64,000 nucleotides of DNA from Luzula sylvatica (GCA_946800325.1 OX326957.1:51393798-51457797); one strand, 5' to 3'. Shown: positions 55,034 through 64,000, counted from the stretch's first letter. Notes: generated by a model from the sequence alone, not told the origin. Numbers and translations are program-made.

Positions 55034-55305
55034 TTGTTGTTCGAGTTGCTAGAGAGCTAGTCAATGCGCCCAACAATTTCCTTTAATACCGATCCACCCG
55101 TCAATAGAAGTGAGCTTCGTACCGGTTGGGTGAGCTCAAGATGTGCAAAGGTTGATTGAAAAGAAGCTTCCAACCAATCACGTCGAGAAAGCTCGACTCT
55201 TCGCTTGTGAAAGTTCGAATGAAATAAGTTTCACCCTAATTCCACACTTTTCCTTAGTCGAAGTGTAAACCGATTCACCGAATGAAGTGAGCTTCTATTC
55301 GGTGA
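55034..55305 (-). other. Run of short stem-loops in LTR leader
   Basis: Six consecutive inverted repeats in 270 bp: ttgttg/caacaa (55,034/55,071) enclosing ctag-agag-ctag; gaag-tgag-cttc (55,107-55,118) inside caccc/gggtg; ggttg/caacc (55,150/55,171); gtcgag-aaag-ctcgac (55,182-55,197); gtgaaa/tttcac (55,207/55,229); and tcaccgaat/attcggtga (55,275/55,297) around a second gaag-tgag-cttc. If transcription starts near 55,470 they lie in the RNA leader and may fold. Confidence 0.5.
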
Positions 55306-55379
55306 CCGATCTTAGAAAAATTATCGTTCGTAGTTGCAATTCTTGCGCGTTCTTGAAAGTTTCTTGGACTTGCTTAAAC

Positions 55380-55381
<2 letters not shown>

Positions 55382-55453
<72 letters not shown>
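55382..55453 (-). repeat. (GA)36 microsatellite in LTR
   Basis: 72 bp of uninterrupted GA dinucleotides on the plus strand, hence CT repeats on the element's sense strand, immediately downstream of the predicted start site. CT-rich tracts at that place are common in plant promoters and leaders. The length is likely to vary between copies. Confidence 0.97.
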
Positions 55454-55456
<3 letters not shown>

Positions 55457-55497
55457 GACGTAAAAAGAGCGTACCAAACTCGTGGCCCTTGTGGTCA

Positions 55498-55505
55498 TAT
55501 TTATA
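55498..55505 (-). promoter_or_regulatory. Putative TATA box of the LTR promoter
   Basis: The minus strand reads gtgctataaatatgacc, a textbook plant TATA box (tataaata) about 410 bp inside the LTR from its U3 end. Transcription would start about 25-35 bp downstream, near 55,465-55,475, just before the pyrimidine-rich (CT)36 stretch seen on the sense strand. This is the left copy; the working promoter for the full element is the equivalent in the right LTR, outside the window. From the left copy transcripts would read into the satellite array. Confidence 0.6.
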
Positions 55506-55916
55506 GCACTCATGGAGTCTTCTTATTGGCCACGAGTTGGTGGAGAGGATTGGGGGTAAGGAAGTAATTCCCACCAAAGGTAGGTGGGCAGGATAAGGGC
55601 TAAGGGTTGAGTGGTTTTCGTGTAAACTTTTGTGTAAGTTTTCATCATGATAATTGTTTGCCTCCCGTCTCATTCATGTACCGAATATATCGATGTAATA
55701 TATCGTTTTTACTCCTCTTGACGTGTTGGAGACAACTACACTCTCCAAATTTCCAGAAATTCCTTCTAATTCCTGTGATTAAGCAGTAAAACACACTTAG
55801 TGAAGAAATATTCATGTTATCTCAAATATGATTAATAAAGTATATAGAATTGTTCTTCACAAGGGCTAAAACCCCTAAATTAAGCATTAAATTTGTGCCT
55901 TATTTGCCTCACATCA

Positions 55917-55932
55917 AATACCCCCACACTTA
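55917..55932 (-). other. Polypurine tract (plus-strand primer)
   Basis: The plus strand reads 'aatacccccacacttaaatc' next to the left LTR; on the element's sense strand this is aagtgtggggg followed by tatt and then the LTR start tgatgtgagg. The G-rich run next to the 3' LTR is the expected primer for second-strand synthesis. The four-base gap to the LTR border is slightly unusual and leaves a small uncertainty in the border. Confidence 0.75.
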
Positions 55933-56382
55933 AATCTTTGATCGTCCTCGATCAATTAGAGTATAAAAGTCAAACATAAGAGAGAATTGCATAAGATTTT
56001 GTTGAAGTTATATTGTTGGTTCAAAAACTAATTTCGCGAATCAAATGGTTCACTCTCATTTCATCAAGTTCAATAGTTATTTAGAATGATATTGGTCTTT
56101 TCATTATTAGATCTCCAAATTAGTTCGAAATTTCATAAGAGTTTTTCATGACACTCGATCTCAAGCGGTAAGAGCGATTTAAACGTTTTTACTTCGAATT
56201 GCTTTACTCCACAATCTCAAAAGGACTCAATTCGAAGGCTATTATCGGGTCAAAATTTCCCGTTTTGCTAGATGATCTTAAATGCAAGTTATTCATTTTA
56301 AAACACGTTTGGTACAATGGTACAAGGTTCATACCCGTTTTCGATCAATTTTCCCGCTCATTCGTTTTCCTTTCTCTCTTTG

Positions 56383-56584
56383 GAAGTCTTTAACCGAAAG
56401 CCCCACTACACCGAAATGCAATGAGGTTACTCTCGGTGTTGTATTTTGACCTTCATCTTTTCTCACTCTTTTTTTTTTTTTTATATGAAGTCTTTAACCG
56501 AAAGCCCCACTACACCGAAATGCAATGAGGTTACTCTCGGTGTTGTCTTTTGACCTTCATTTTTTTTTTTTTTTTTTTTTTTTT
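56383..56584. repeat. 74-bp direct duplication with T tracts
   Basis: 'gaagtctttaaccgaaagcc' starts at 56,383 and 56,487; the two copies run about 74 bp (to 56,456 and 56,560) with few differences. Each is followed by a T-rich run: T14 at 56,469-56,482 and T25 at 56,560-56,584. Replication slippage or template switching during reverse transcription would produce this. Confidence 0.9.
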
Positions 56585-57064
56585 CAACAAACGGGTATAA
56601 TTGATCTACTAACGGGTCCCCACAAACGGTCATTTCATAGTGCAATTGGTCATGTTTTAAATCTAGCAAAACGTACTTTAACGGCCACGCTAAGAACCTT
56701 ACTCATAAGTCAATTATCAATTACGGGTTCGAAAATCGAGTTAAAACGTATCGCATGAACCGCGCATCGATCAAGTGTTTCAAACTCGTGAAATTTGAAA
56801 CAATAGGGCTGGAATCCCCGAATAGATCTCTTCAAAATCATAACCAAATCCTCTAAAATATTTTGCAAACTTTCAATTTTGAGAGCGAAATTCAGAGTTA
56901 AATGAAAATTCGTTTAAAAACCAACAATTTTAATTCAGTGAAGTGGAGAAAAATCTTTTTATGCATTTATTGCTTGACTTATTTATCATTGATACTCCGG
57001 GTTCAAAAATAATGTTAAATATTCGAAAATTTTAATTAAAAGAGAAAACTTGCCAGAAACTATT

Positions 57065-57454
57065 CCGTTACAACGCAGTATAATGTCCGTTACAACGTAC
57101 TAACTGCGTTATAACGGAGAACTATTCTTAGCTTAGTTTGAAAATTCTGAGTATGTCCGTTGCAGCGGACATTGAGGTCCGTTACAACGCACATAGTTCT
57201 GGAAAATTTTTGGAATTTACCGTTGCAACGCAATTTACTGTGTTTTTTATGTCCGTTGCAACGCTATTTTTGGTCCGTTGTAACGCAATTGTATTCCGTC
57301 GTAACGGAGTACTAGCCGTAGAATGAGAATTGAATTTAGAGGGCTCTCCGTTACAACGCAATACCATTCCGTTACAACGGAACTCTTGGCGCCAGTCAAA
57401 ATTTTAAATTTCTGTATAGTCCGTTACAACGTACATTGAGGTCCGTTACAACGG
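57065..57454. promoter_or_regulatory. Cluster of 13 palindrome-like motifs, internal tail
   Basis: Start points: 57,065, 57,087, 57,106, 57,157, 57,179, 57,220, 57,253, 57,275, 57,296, 57,348, 57,369, 57,421 and 57,443. Several have a changed last base (ccgttacaacgc) or centre (ccgttgcaacgc, ccgttgcagcgg). The flank before the first site ('cagaaactattccgttac') resembles the flank before the first LTR site ('cagaagatagtccgttac'), so this looks like a diverged copy of the LTR cluster. Confidence 0.75.
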
Positions 57455-57539
57455 AGTTGCTGGACAGATCAAAAATTTTCAATTTTCCCTGATTTTTAAA
57501 TTTTTAATTGGGCTCATACAGGTCAAAGATTGTATGTTA

Positions 57540-57552
57540 CCCCCCCACACTT
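57540..57552 (-). other. Second polypurine-like run (internal)
   Basis: 'cccccccacactt' at 57,540, just after the pol stop, followed by 'ttgtcctcaagtataa'. The true polypurine tract at 55,921 has 'cccccacactt' followed by 'tcgtcctcgatc' and later 'gagtataa', so the two sites and their flanks are related copies. It could act as an internal plus-strand primer or be a leftover of a duplicated 3' end. Confidence 0.5.
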
Positions 57553-57692
57553 AGAGATTACTTGTCCTCAAGTATAACAAATCGAAAATTCCTAAAAGAG
57601 GGATAATAGAGAGATACAACCTTTGATGCGTGGGCGTGCCTCCCTCGCTAGCGCTCTTGTTTAACGTCTTGAGCTCGACTTGGCCGAGCTCA

Positions 57693-60600
57693 TCATTGGG
57701 AGGTGTCGTCGGGTTCTAGAGCTTGCTCCTCCATCCACCCGGTTTCGAAGTTTGCATGGTAATGCTTGAGTCGATGGCCGTTTACCTTGAACGTTTTGTT
57801 CGTTTCCTCGCTTCGAATTTCGACAACCCCAAATGTAGTCACATTGGTGACCACAAAAGGGCCGATCCATCGGGACCGAAGTTTCCCGGGGAAAAGTTTG
57901 AGACGAGAGTTGAATAACAACACTCTTTCCCCCTCATGAAAATCTTTCTTTTGAATCATTCGGTCATGAAATCTTTTGGCCCTTGCCTTGCACAAACTCG
58001 AATTGTCGTAGGCCTCTTGCCGGAATTCGTCTAGCTCGAGTAATTGAAGCTTACGTGCCGATGCGTCCTTCGGGTAGTCGAGGACAAATTGCTTGATCGC
58101 CCAAAAGGCCTTGTGCTCTAACTCGACCGGTAAATGGCATGCCTTTCCGTACACGAGTTTGAAAGGAGTCATACCTATTGGCGTTTTGAAAGCGGTACGG
58201 TATGCCCAAAGTGCGTCGCCGAGTCGAGTACTCCAATCCTTTCGTGTCGGGTTCACCACCTTCTCCAAAATAGACTTTATTTCTCGATTCGAAACCTCCG
58301 CTTGGCCGTTTGTTTGAGGATGATACGCGGTTGAGGTTCGATGGCTCACATGGTATTTCTCGAGGAGGCTTTGGAGATATCGATTGCAAAAATGAGAGCC
58401 TCGATCGCTTATAAGAACTCTTGGTATACCGAATCGTTGAAAGATGCTTTTCTTCAAGAAGTCCACCACCGTTTTCGAATCCGCATGCTTGGTTGGTACC
58501 GCCTCCACCCATTTTGTCACGTAATCTACACACAACAAGATGTAAGTGTAGCCAAAAGACGATGGAAACGGGCCCATGAAATCAATGCCCCAAACATCGA
58601 ATGGTTCACACACATAGATTGAATTGAGGGGCATTTGATTTCTACGGCTCAAGTTCCCCGTCTTTTGGCAATTTCCACAACCTTTCACAAAGTTCGCAAC
58701 GTCTTTATGCAAGGTTGGCCAATAAAATCCACATTCTTGTACCTTGTGTGTGGTGCGTGCGATACCGAAATGTCCACCACATTGTAATGTATGACAAAAA
58801 GAAAGGATAGATTGTACCTCATTTTGGTGGACGCATTTTCGAATTACTTGGTCGGTGCAAATTCGAAATAAGATCGGGTCTTCCCAAATGTAGAATCGAG
58901 CGTTGCTTTTCATCTTATCGCGTTGTGCCTTGGAGAAGCTCGGGGGAAAATTCTTCGTGACGATGTAGTTGGCTAGGTCGGCGTACCATGGCGCTTCGAC
59001 TTGGGCCGCGAGAACGTGTTCCTCGGGGAATTCCTCGCGAATCGGAACGAGGTCTTCAATCTTCAATGGGAGCCGACTCAAATGATCCGCCACGAGATTC
59101 TCGCATCCCTTTTTGTCCTTGATCTCGAGGTCGAATTCTTGAAGCAAAAGGATCCATCGGAGCAATCTCGGTTTGCATTCCTTCTTCTTCATCAAGTGTC
59201 TCAACGCTCCGTGATCCGAGAAGACTATCACTTTCGTACCTAAAAGATAAGAACGAAATTTCTCCAATGCAAACACAATTGCGAGGAGTTCCTTTTCGGT
59301 GGTGGTGTAGTTTCGTTGGGCATTGTCGAGAGACTTTGAGGCGTAGGCGATGACGTGAGGGTCTTTTCCTTCTCTTTGGCCAAGTACCGCCCCCACACTC
59401 GTGTCACTAGCGTCGCACATTATTTCGAATGGTAGCTCCCAATTTGGCGACTTGATGATAGGCGCGGAGCAAAGCTTTTCCTTGAGATTGTCGAAAGCCT
59501 CCTTGCACTTTGCATTGAACTCGAATTTTGCATCTTTTTGGAGAAGTTGGCACATCGGTTGCGAGGTTTTCGAGAAGTCTTTGATGAAGCGCCTATAGAA
59601 TCCCGCATGGCCGAGAAAGGATCGCACGTCTTTCACCGTCCTTGGATACGGAAGCGTCTTGATTACGTCGATTTTCGCCTTGTCGACTTCCATTCCTTTC
59701 TCCGAGATTAAATGACCTAAAACAATTCCTTCGCTCACCATGAAGTGGCATTTCTCAAAATTCAAAACAAGGTTAGCTTCGATGCACTTTTCGAGTATTT
59801 GTGACAAGTGGCTTAGACATGATTCGAATGAGTCACCAAATACCGAAAAGTCATCCATAAAAACTTCTATAAATTTGGAAATATAATCGGAGAAAATAGA
59901 AAGCATACACCTTTGGAAAGTACCCGGAGCATTGCATAGCCCGAATGGCATGCGTCGGTACGCGAAGGTACCAAACGGGCACGTGAATGTGGTCTTCTCT
60001 TGATCTTCGGGTGCGACCGGTATTTGGAAATAGCCCGAAAATCCATCGAGGAAGCAATAGAACGGATTTCCCGCGAGTCTTTCTATCATTTGATCGATGA
60101 ATGGAAGCGGGAAGTGGTCCTTTTTCGTCGCCTTATTGAGTTTTCGGTAATCGATGCAAACTCGCCACCCGTTTTGAACTCGAGTCGGTACTTGATCGCC
60201 TTCATCGTTCTCAACTATCGTCATCCCCGTCTTCTTCGGCACCACGTGTATGGGCGAGACCCATTTCGAATCGGCGATAGGGTAAATGATCCCCGCATCT
60301 AACAATTTAATCACCTCCTTTTTTACTACTTCCATCATGGGCGGATTGAGCCGCCTTTGTGGTTCTCGCGAAGGCTTAGCATCGTCCTCGAGGATAATGC
60401 GGTGTGTGCACATGGAGGGACTAATGCCCGGAATGTCCGCGAGTGTCCACCCGAATGCCTTCTTGTTCCGTTTTAGCACTTCAACGAGTTTCTCTTCTTG
60501 TTCCTTTGCTAGACTCGAGGCAATTATCACCGGCAAGGTCTCCGCTTCATCGAGAAAAGCATACTTTAGTCCAATAGGTAATTTTTTCAATTCTAACCTT

Positions 60601-63071
60601 GGAGCTTGTTCGATTGAAGGTGGAGCTCTTTGCATCGGGATTTCGAGGTCTCTTAGAAAGAGTGCTTGATCTATGCTTCGTTCTTCTTCCAACTCCGACT
60701 CGATTTCGAATGTAGGATTGTCACATCCTTCAAATTCTTCGAACAAAGGGTTTGAGCTCCATTGAAAGTTTTCGAGAGAGCTATCCATGACTTCTTGTAC
60801 ACAATCGTCGACCACGTCCATAGCACTTAAGTTGAGTGTACCTACAATGGGTTCCTTTAGTTTGTCAAAAATATTGAATTTGATTACCTCATCATCGAAC
60901 TCCATCGTGAGCTCTCCCGCGTGTACATCGATCTTTGTGCGCGCCGTCTTCAAAAATGGCCGTCCAAGGAGAATCGGGGTTGAATCGTTACTCCCCTCAT
61001 TCATGTCCAACACGTAGAAGTCCGCGGGGAAATAAAGTCCATTCACCGTTACGATCACATCTTCGACTACTCCTACCGGCTTTGTCGTAGATCTATCGGC
61101 CAATTGAATTACTACTTGTGTATCGTCGAGAGGGCCGAGATCTAGTGTTTTGAAAACCGAGAAGGGCATTACATTGATGGATGCGCCCAAATCGAGCATG
61201 CATTTGGGTAATTCGTGTTGCCCAATCTTGCAAGGGATAGCGAACATCCCCGGATCTTTGTGCTTTTGGGGAAGTCTCAAAATTGCCGAAACACTCTCCC
61301 CCACACTAATCAACTCATCTCCCTTTGTCTTTCTTTTATTCGTGCACAATGCCTTGAGGTATTTTGCCAAACGAGGCACTTCTTTGATTGCTTCGAGTAG
61401 AGGAATGTTTACCTCCACTTTCTTTAAGATGGCAAGCACGTCGTTATTCGATTCGATTAGCTTTGGGAGACGACTCGGGAAAGGTGGCTTGACTTGAGTC
61501 GATTCGGGTTCCTTTGATTCGAATGGCACTTCCTTAGCTTGTGAAGGCTTCTCCTTCGGTACCGGTACCTCCATTTCTTTTTCTTCTTGCACCTCCTTAG
61601 CTTGTCTCGAGCTCTCACCAATCTCCTTGCCGCTTCGGAGCGATATTGCGTTCACATGCCTTTGCTCAAGGGGTGCTAAAGATTGAGATTGTAATCGAGA
61701 TGTACCTTGGGATTCGATTACGTTTACTCGAGTGGCAATTTGATTGATTTGAGTCTCCAAGTTGCCCACATGGCGATTCGTGTTCGAAACCTCTTGCCTT
61801 ACACTTGAGATCTCTTGCTTCAAATCTTGCTTAAATTCTTGCTTCATCGTTTCCATGTTTTTATTGATACCTTGCAACATCTCCATTATCGTTTTCATGT
61901 CTTGATTTGGTTCTTGTGTGTGTGTTGGTTTATGAATCGCTTGAGTCGCATTTGGGTGTTGGTACGTGGCTGGTTTTGCGACCGCTTGTCGGTAAGGATC
62001 GGGTTGAGCATTGTTGGGATTCGACCAACTAAAGTTAGGATGGTTGCGGAGATTCGGATTGTACGAGTTCGAAGCGTCGAATTTCTTGTAAACGGCATTT
62101 GCATCTTCGATCACACTCGGGCACTCATCGGTGTGGTGGGTATTTGCGAGGCAAACCCCACATTTCTTTGTTTCCTCCTTCCCCAAAGCTTTCATGATGA
62201 TCTCGAGTTTGTCGTTAAGCATGTCGACATTGAGGTCGCTACACGCATTAACTCGGTATTCGACATTCCGCCTTGATTGAGAATTGGTTGCCATCACTTC
62301 GAGTAGCTTCTTAATCTCTTCGAGGTCTTTGTTCGCGATACTTCCTCCCGCGGATGCGTTGAGGAATTGACTCTCGGAGTATCCTAGCCCTTGTATAAAT
62401 TGCTCGTATAGGTAATGGATTGCGACATTGTGGCTTGGACATTCCTCCATCAAACGATTGAATCGATCGTAATACTCGTGGAGAGCTTCGTTTGGCTTTT
62501 GCGTGATTGCTAGAAGTTCTCGCCTAATTGCCGCCAATCTCGAATGCGAGTAGTATTTCTCCTTGAAACGCCTAGCCACTTCATTGAAATCGAGGGGTCC
62601 TCGTAGGTTGTAGAACCAATCTTTCGGCCCTTCACCTAGCGAATAAGGGAAAATAAGAAGTAGAATATCGTTAAATGCTTCATAATTTGCATAGATGTTT
62701 AGTTGAATTTTAAAATCTTTCAAATGCTTGTGTGGGTTTTCGGTTGCTTTGCCATGAAAGATGGGTAAAGAGCCAATGATGCTCGGATCGGCTTTAAAGT
62801 TCGGTATATTCGGCCTAATAAAATTGTAATTATCTTCTATGATATTTGGGGCCACTAATTCCTTTAATGTTTTCGGTCTTGGAATCCTAGTTTCATCATC
62901 CATGTTTGAATTTAAATGAGTAGAGAGAGAAGAAAAAGTTTGAGTTTGAAGTTGAGGTTCGTCTTGATCTTCTTGTGTCGGTTCCTTGCTCTTCTTAGAG
63001 CTCTTGTTCCTTCTTTCGATTTCCTTGACAAATGGAAGTAATTCGCCTTTTCGCGATCTTGTGTTGTGCAT
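57693..63071 (-). CDS. Gag-Pol polyprotein, Athila-type retrotransposon
   Basis: One uninterrupted frame of 1,792 aa starting at the ATG at 63,071 ([12 protein letters not shown]...). This start is chosen because the frame opens only six codons earlier with GTG, just after a TAG. Order of domains: Gag capsid region (about 100-250, with [11 protein letters not shown]); CX2CX4HX4C zinc knuckle (C304, C307, H312, C317); coiled-coil-like Gln/Lys-rich linker (about 390-450); aspartic protease (LDLGAS, D627; ILLGRPFL near 700); reverse transcriptase (about 910-1,110, [15 protein letters not shown] with D1073/D1074); RNase H (D1220, E1259, D1286, D1329); integrase with HHCC zinc finger (H1427, H1434, C1465, C1468), catalytic D1497, D1556, E1592 (35 residues between the last two) and a GPF C-terminal module (about 1,737-1,739). 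No chromodomain. All catalytic residues are present and there is no frameshift, so it may be active. Gag and Pol in one frame implies processing by its own protease. Confidence 0.96.
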   Translation of the reverse strand: MHNTRSRKGELLPFVKEIERRNKSSKKSKEPTQEDQDEPQLQTQTFSSLSTHLNSNMDDETRIPRPKTLKELVAPNIIEDNYNFIRPNIPNFKADPSIIGSLPIFHGKATENPHKHLKDFKIQLNIYANYEAFNDILLLIFPYSLGEGPKDWFYNLRGPLDFNEVARRFKEKYYSHSRLAAIRRELLAITQKPNEALHEYYDRFNRLMEECPSHNVAIHYLYEQFIQGLGYSESQFLNASAGGSIANKDLEEIKKLLEVMATNSQSRRNVEYRVNACSDLNVDMLNDKLEIIMKALGKEETKKCGVCLANTHHTDECPSVIEDANAVYKKFDASNSYNPNLRNHPNFSWSNPNNAQPDPYRQAVAKPATYQHPNATQAIHKPTHTQEPNQDMKTIMEMLQGINKNMETMKQEFKQDLKQEISSVRQEVSNTNRHVGNLETQINQIATRVNVIESQGTSRLQSQSLAPLEQRHVNAISLRSGKEIGESSRQAKEVQEEKEMEVPVPKEKPSQAKEVPFESKEPESTQVKPPFPSRLPKLIESNNDVLAILKKVEVNIPLLEAIKEVPRLAKYLKALCTNKRKTKGDELISVGESVSAILRLPQKHKDPGMFAIPCKIGQHELPKCMLDLGASINVMPFSVFKTLDLGPLDDTQVVIQLADRSTTKPVGVVEDVIVTVNGLYFPADFYVLDMNEGSNDSTPILLGRPFLKTARTKIDVHAGELTMEFDDEVIKFNIFDKLKEPIVGTLNLSAMDVVDDCVQEVMDSSLENFQWSSNPLFEEFEGCDNPTFEIESELEEERSIDQALFLRDLEIPMQRAPPSIEQAPRLELKKLPIGLKYAFLDEAETLPVIIASSLAKEQEEKLVEVLKRNKKAFGWTLADIPGISPSMCTHRIILEDDAKPSREPQRRLNPPMMEVVKKEVIKLLDAGIIYPIADSKWVSPIHVVPKKTGMTIVENDEGDQVPTRVQNGWRVCIDYRKLNKATKKDHFPLPFIDQMIERLAGNPFYCFLDGFSGYFQIPVAPEDQEKTTFTCPFGTFAYRRMPFGLCNAPGTFQRCMLSIFSDYISKFIEVFMDDFSVFGDSFESCLSHLSQILEKCIEANLVLNFEKCHFMVSEGIVLGHLISEKGMEVDKAKIDVIKTLPYPRTVKDVRSFLGHAGFYRRFIKDFSKTSQPMCQLLQKDAKFEFNAKCKEAFDNLKEKLCSAPIIKSPNWELPFEIMCDASDTSVGAVLGQREGKDPHVIAYASKSLDNAQRNYTTTEKELLAIVFALEKFRSYLLGTKVIVFSDHGALRHLMKKKECKPRLLRWILLLQEFDLEIKDKKGCENLVADHLSRLPLKIEDLVPIREEFPEEHVLAAQVEAPWYADLANYIVTKNFPPSFSKAQRDKMKSNARFYIWEDPILFRICTDQVIRKCVHQNEVQSILSFCHTLQCGGHFGIARTTHKVQECGFYWPTLHKDVANFVKGCGNCQKTGNLSRRNQMPLNSIYVCEPFDVWGIDFMGPFPSSFGYTYILLCVDYVTKWVEAVPTKHADSKTVVDFLKKSIFQRFGIPRVLISDRGSHFCNRYLQSLLEKYHVSHRTSTAYHPQTNGQAEVSNREIKSILEKVVNPTRKDWSTRLGDALWAYRTAFKTPIGMTPFKLVYGKACHLPVELEHKAFWAIKQFVLDYPKDASARKLQLLELDEFRQEAYDNSSLCKARAKRFHDRMIQKKDFHEGERVLLFNSRLKLFPGKLRSRWIGPFVVTNVTTFGVVEIRSEETNKTFKVNGHRLKHYHANFETGWMEEQALEPDDTSQ

Positions 63072-63182
63072 AAAGCTTTCTTCTTTCACCTAGATTGTCA
63101 CAAAAGAAACAAAGAAGTGAGTAAACAAATTTATGAATTTAAATCTCAAGTTTCGATCTAAAATATTCACTTAAACACCGCT
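63072..63182 (-). other. Untranslated leader between primer site and gag
   Basis: 111 bp between the primer site and the first ATG of the Gag-Pol frame. An in-frame TAG (63,090-63,092) closes the frame just upstream. A GTG at 63,087-63,089 opens the bare frame six codons before the ATG, but it is not a likely start in a plant. No other signal seen. Confidence 0.6.
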
Positions 63183-63199
63183 CCCCGGCAGCGGCGCCA
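63183..63199 (-). other. Primer binding site, tRNA-Asp type
   Basis: The plus strand reads 'ccccggcagcggcgcca', two bases from the LTR end. This equals the 3' end of plant tRNA-Asp including CCA (known sequence ccccggcaacggcgcca) with one a-to-g difference, so the minus-strand element RNA pairs with that tRNA to prime first-strand synthesis. tRNA-Asp priming is characteristic of the Athila lineage. The position directly inside the right LTR fixes the direction of transcription as leftward. Confidence 0.9.
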
Positions 63200-63201
63200 T
63201 T

Positions 63202-64000
63202 TGATAAGCGGGATTTTGTGGTGTAAAATATCGTTGTGGTAAAAACCCCGAACAATCAACAAAATTTGTAATCTAAGTTTGTACAGTGGCAAATGTATAG
63301 ATTCGTTCCACGGGGAGCAATTGCGTCAAAATTTGGATCAAAATGGATGAGAAATAACGAAGAAAATTCACAGAAGATAGTCCGTTACAACGGAAGTGGG
63401 TTCCGTTACAACGGACTTGAGTGAAATTTCTGCGCTAAGTGTGAGATGAACGTCCGTTACAACGGATGAAACTCCGTTATAACGCACTATACTTGTCCGT
63501 TATAACGAACAGTGGTTGCGTTGCAACGGATTGGTTAATCCGTTACAACGGACCCTTATGTCTGTTATAACGCACTTGTATTGAGCCTCTTGCGTGAAAA
63601 TCCTCACTAGTCCGTTACAACGGACATGTATGTGCGTTACAACGGAAGTATAACCAACTGAATATTAAAGGACCAACCGTCCAGTCCGTTGTAACGCAAA
63701 TTGTGTCCGTTATAACGGAAGTAGTTCTGGAATTAAGTTTGAGATTTGAATTGGGAGCAGTTTGATGGTTTGTTTTGGGATTGAATTAATGGAAATTTGA
63801 ACTAAGTTTAAGGCAGAAATTGAGAGCAAAAGATCAAGTAAAAGAACAAGTTTAGAACAAAGATTCAATTCAATTAACAAGGATTCATTCAAGCAAACAA
63901 AGGATTCAAACAAGAACAAGATTTACACAAATCCAAGTAATTTTATGCTACAAGAAATGCAAGAAAGGAAGGAAAACACCTAGAGAGATGAAGAGAGCTC
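63202..64000 (-). repeat. Right LTR (5' LTR of the element), truncated by window end
   Basis: Begins 'tgataagcggg' and aligns base by base with 54,211-55,009 at a constant offset of 8,991 bp. No indel is possible given the constant offset, and no mismatch was seen reading the lines side by side. It includes the same palindrome-motif cluster (63,382-63,718). The promoter and (GA)n part of this copy lie beyond the window. Confidence 0.93.
63382..63718. promoter_or_regulatory. Cluster of 12 palindrome-like NNGTTNNAACG motifs, right LTR
   Basis: Same twelve sites as in the left LTR, at a constant offset of 8,991 bp, with identical sequence as far as I could read. Confidence 0.8.

Larger units (their letters stand above)
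54211..55916 (-). repeat. Left LTR (3' LTR of the element)
   Basis: Starts at 'tgataagcggg' (54,211), the same sequence that opens the second copy at 63,202, so this border is firm. The other border is placed at 'cctcacatca' (55,916) because it gives matching ends (TGAT/ATCA) and lies next to a 'cccccacactt' polypurine-tract complement. It cannot be checked against the other LTR, which is cut. Within it are a palindrome-motif cluster (54,391-54,727), a stem-loop run (55,034-55,305), a (GA)36 tract and a TATA box. The promoter position implies a U3 of about 0.45 kb and a long R-U5 of about 1.25 kb. Confidence 0.88.
55933..57692 (-). other. Non-coding tail between pol and the polypurine tract
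   Basis: About 1.76 kb without a frame above 77 aa on either strand. Many Athila elements carry an env-like frame here; none is recognisable. It holds a 74-bp direct duplication with T tracts (56,383-56,584), a cluster of 13 palindrome-like motifs (57,065-57,454) and a second polypurine-like run (57,540-57,552). The rest is AT-rich and unremarkable. Confidence 0.75.
54211..64000 (-). mobile_element. Athila-type Ty3/gypsy LTR retrotransposon, right end cut by window
   Basis: A complete-looking element apart from the truncated right LTR. On the minus strand the order is 5' LTR (right), tRNA-Asp-type primer site, Gag-Pol frame, long non-coding tail, polypurine tract, 3' LTR (left). The lineage call rests on the integrase and reverse transcriptase signatures (protease [21 protein letters not shown], integrase [20 protein letters not shown]), absence of a chromodomain, and the tRNA-Asp primer site; all are typical of plant Athila elements. 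If both LTRs are 1,706 bp the element is 10,697 bp and ends at 64,907. It is inserted in a diverged satellite monomer. The possible 5-bp target duplication on the left is 'atctt' (54,206-54,210); its right partner is outside the window. Confidence 0.95.

Noticed and set aside
55295..55673. Open frames across the (GA)n tract (72-99 aa)
   Set aside because: They read the microsatellite as Ser-Leu or Arg-Glu repeats; no start context or domain support.
55937..57537. LTR extending to the second purine-like run at 57,540 (3.3 kb LTR)
   Set aside because: No tg start follows that run on the sense strand, whereas the border at 55,916 gives matching TGAT/ATCA ends next to a purine tract. The complete right LTR would settle it.
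57661..62276. Open frames on the plus strand and other minus frames under the polyprotein (up to 160 aa)
   Set aside because: They overlap the 1,792-aa Gag-Pol frame, whose domains are unambiguous; the others are shadows without recognisable motifs.
63087..63089. GTG as start of the polyprotein (1,798 aa)
   Set aside because: It is only where the frame opens after an in-frame TAG. The ATG at 63,071 gives the usual Athila Gag start ([12 protein letters not shown]).

Overview
The window is plant nuclear DNA made of two things: a very long array of a 124-bp AT-rich satellite (about 1-54,210) and one young, apparently intact Athila-type Ty3/gypsy LTR retrotransposon on the minus strand (54,211 to beyond 64,000). 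Athila-lineage elements with a tRNA-Asp primer site are an angiosperm feature. The species cannot be named from sequence alone. No host gene, tRNA, rRNA or CRISPR was found. The recurring 60-80 aa open frames in the array are products of the repeat, not genes.

Layout of the array. Bases 1-360 are satellite in reverse orientation. At 360/361 the orientation flips and stays direct to 54,210. From about 780 to 28,610 (block A) the monomers form a higher-order repeat (HOR) of 4,988 bp (about 40 monomers). Successive unit lengths are 4,988, 4,988, 4,739, 4,739 and 4,864 bp; the short units lack two, two and one monomers. From about 28,617 to 53,400 (block B) a second organisation appears: two 5,446-bp units (about 44 monomers), each with an internal 1.86-kb duplication, then overlapping duplications at offsets of 7,302 and 6,432 bp. 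The last 800 bp before the retrotransposon are diverged monomers with a visible dimer period of about 248 bp. Homogenised HORs, a strand switch and an Athila insertion together resemble a plant centromere or pericentromere; that is inference.

The retrotransposon. The left LTR (3' LTR of the element, 54,211-55,916, 1,706 bp by terminal motifs) lies inside a diverged satellite monomer. The right LTR (5' LTR) starts at 63,202 and is cut by the window end. The 799 bp shared by both LTRs align with no indel and I saw no substitution, so the insertion looks recent. Between them, reading on the minus strand, are a tRNA-Asp-type primer binding site, a short leader, one uninterrupted Gag-Pol frame (1,792 aa from its first ATG, with zinc knuckle, protease, reverse transcriptase, RNase H and integrase), a 1.76-kb non-coding tail without an env-like frame, and a polypurine tract.

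Most worth following up: palindrome-like NNGTTNNAACG motifs occur 12 times in each LTR and 13 times in the non-coding tail, with start-to-start distances mostly near 21-22 or 50-52 bp, that is, two or five helical turns. The LTR also carries a run of short stem-loops downstream of a good TATA box and a (GA)36 tract.
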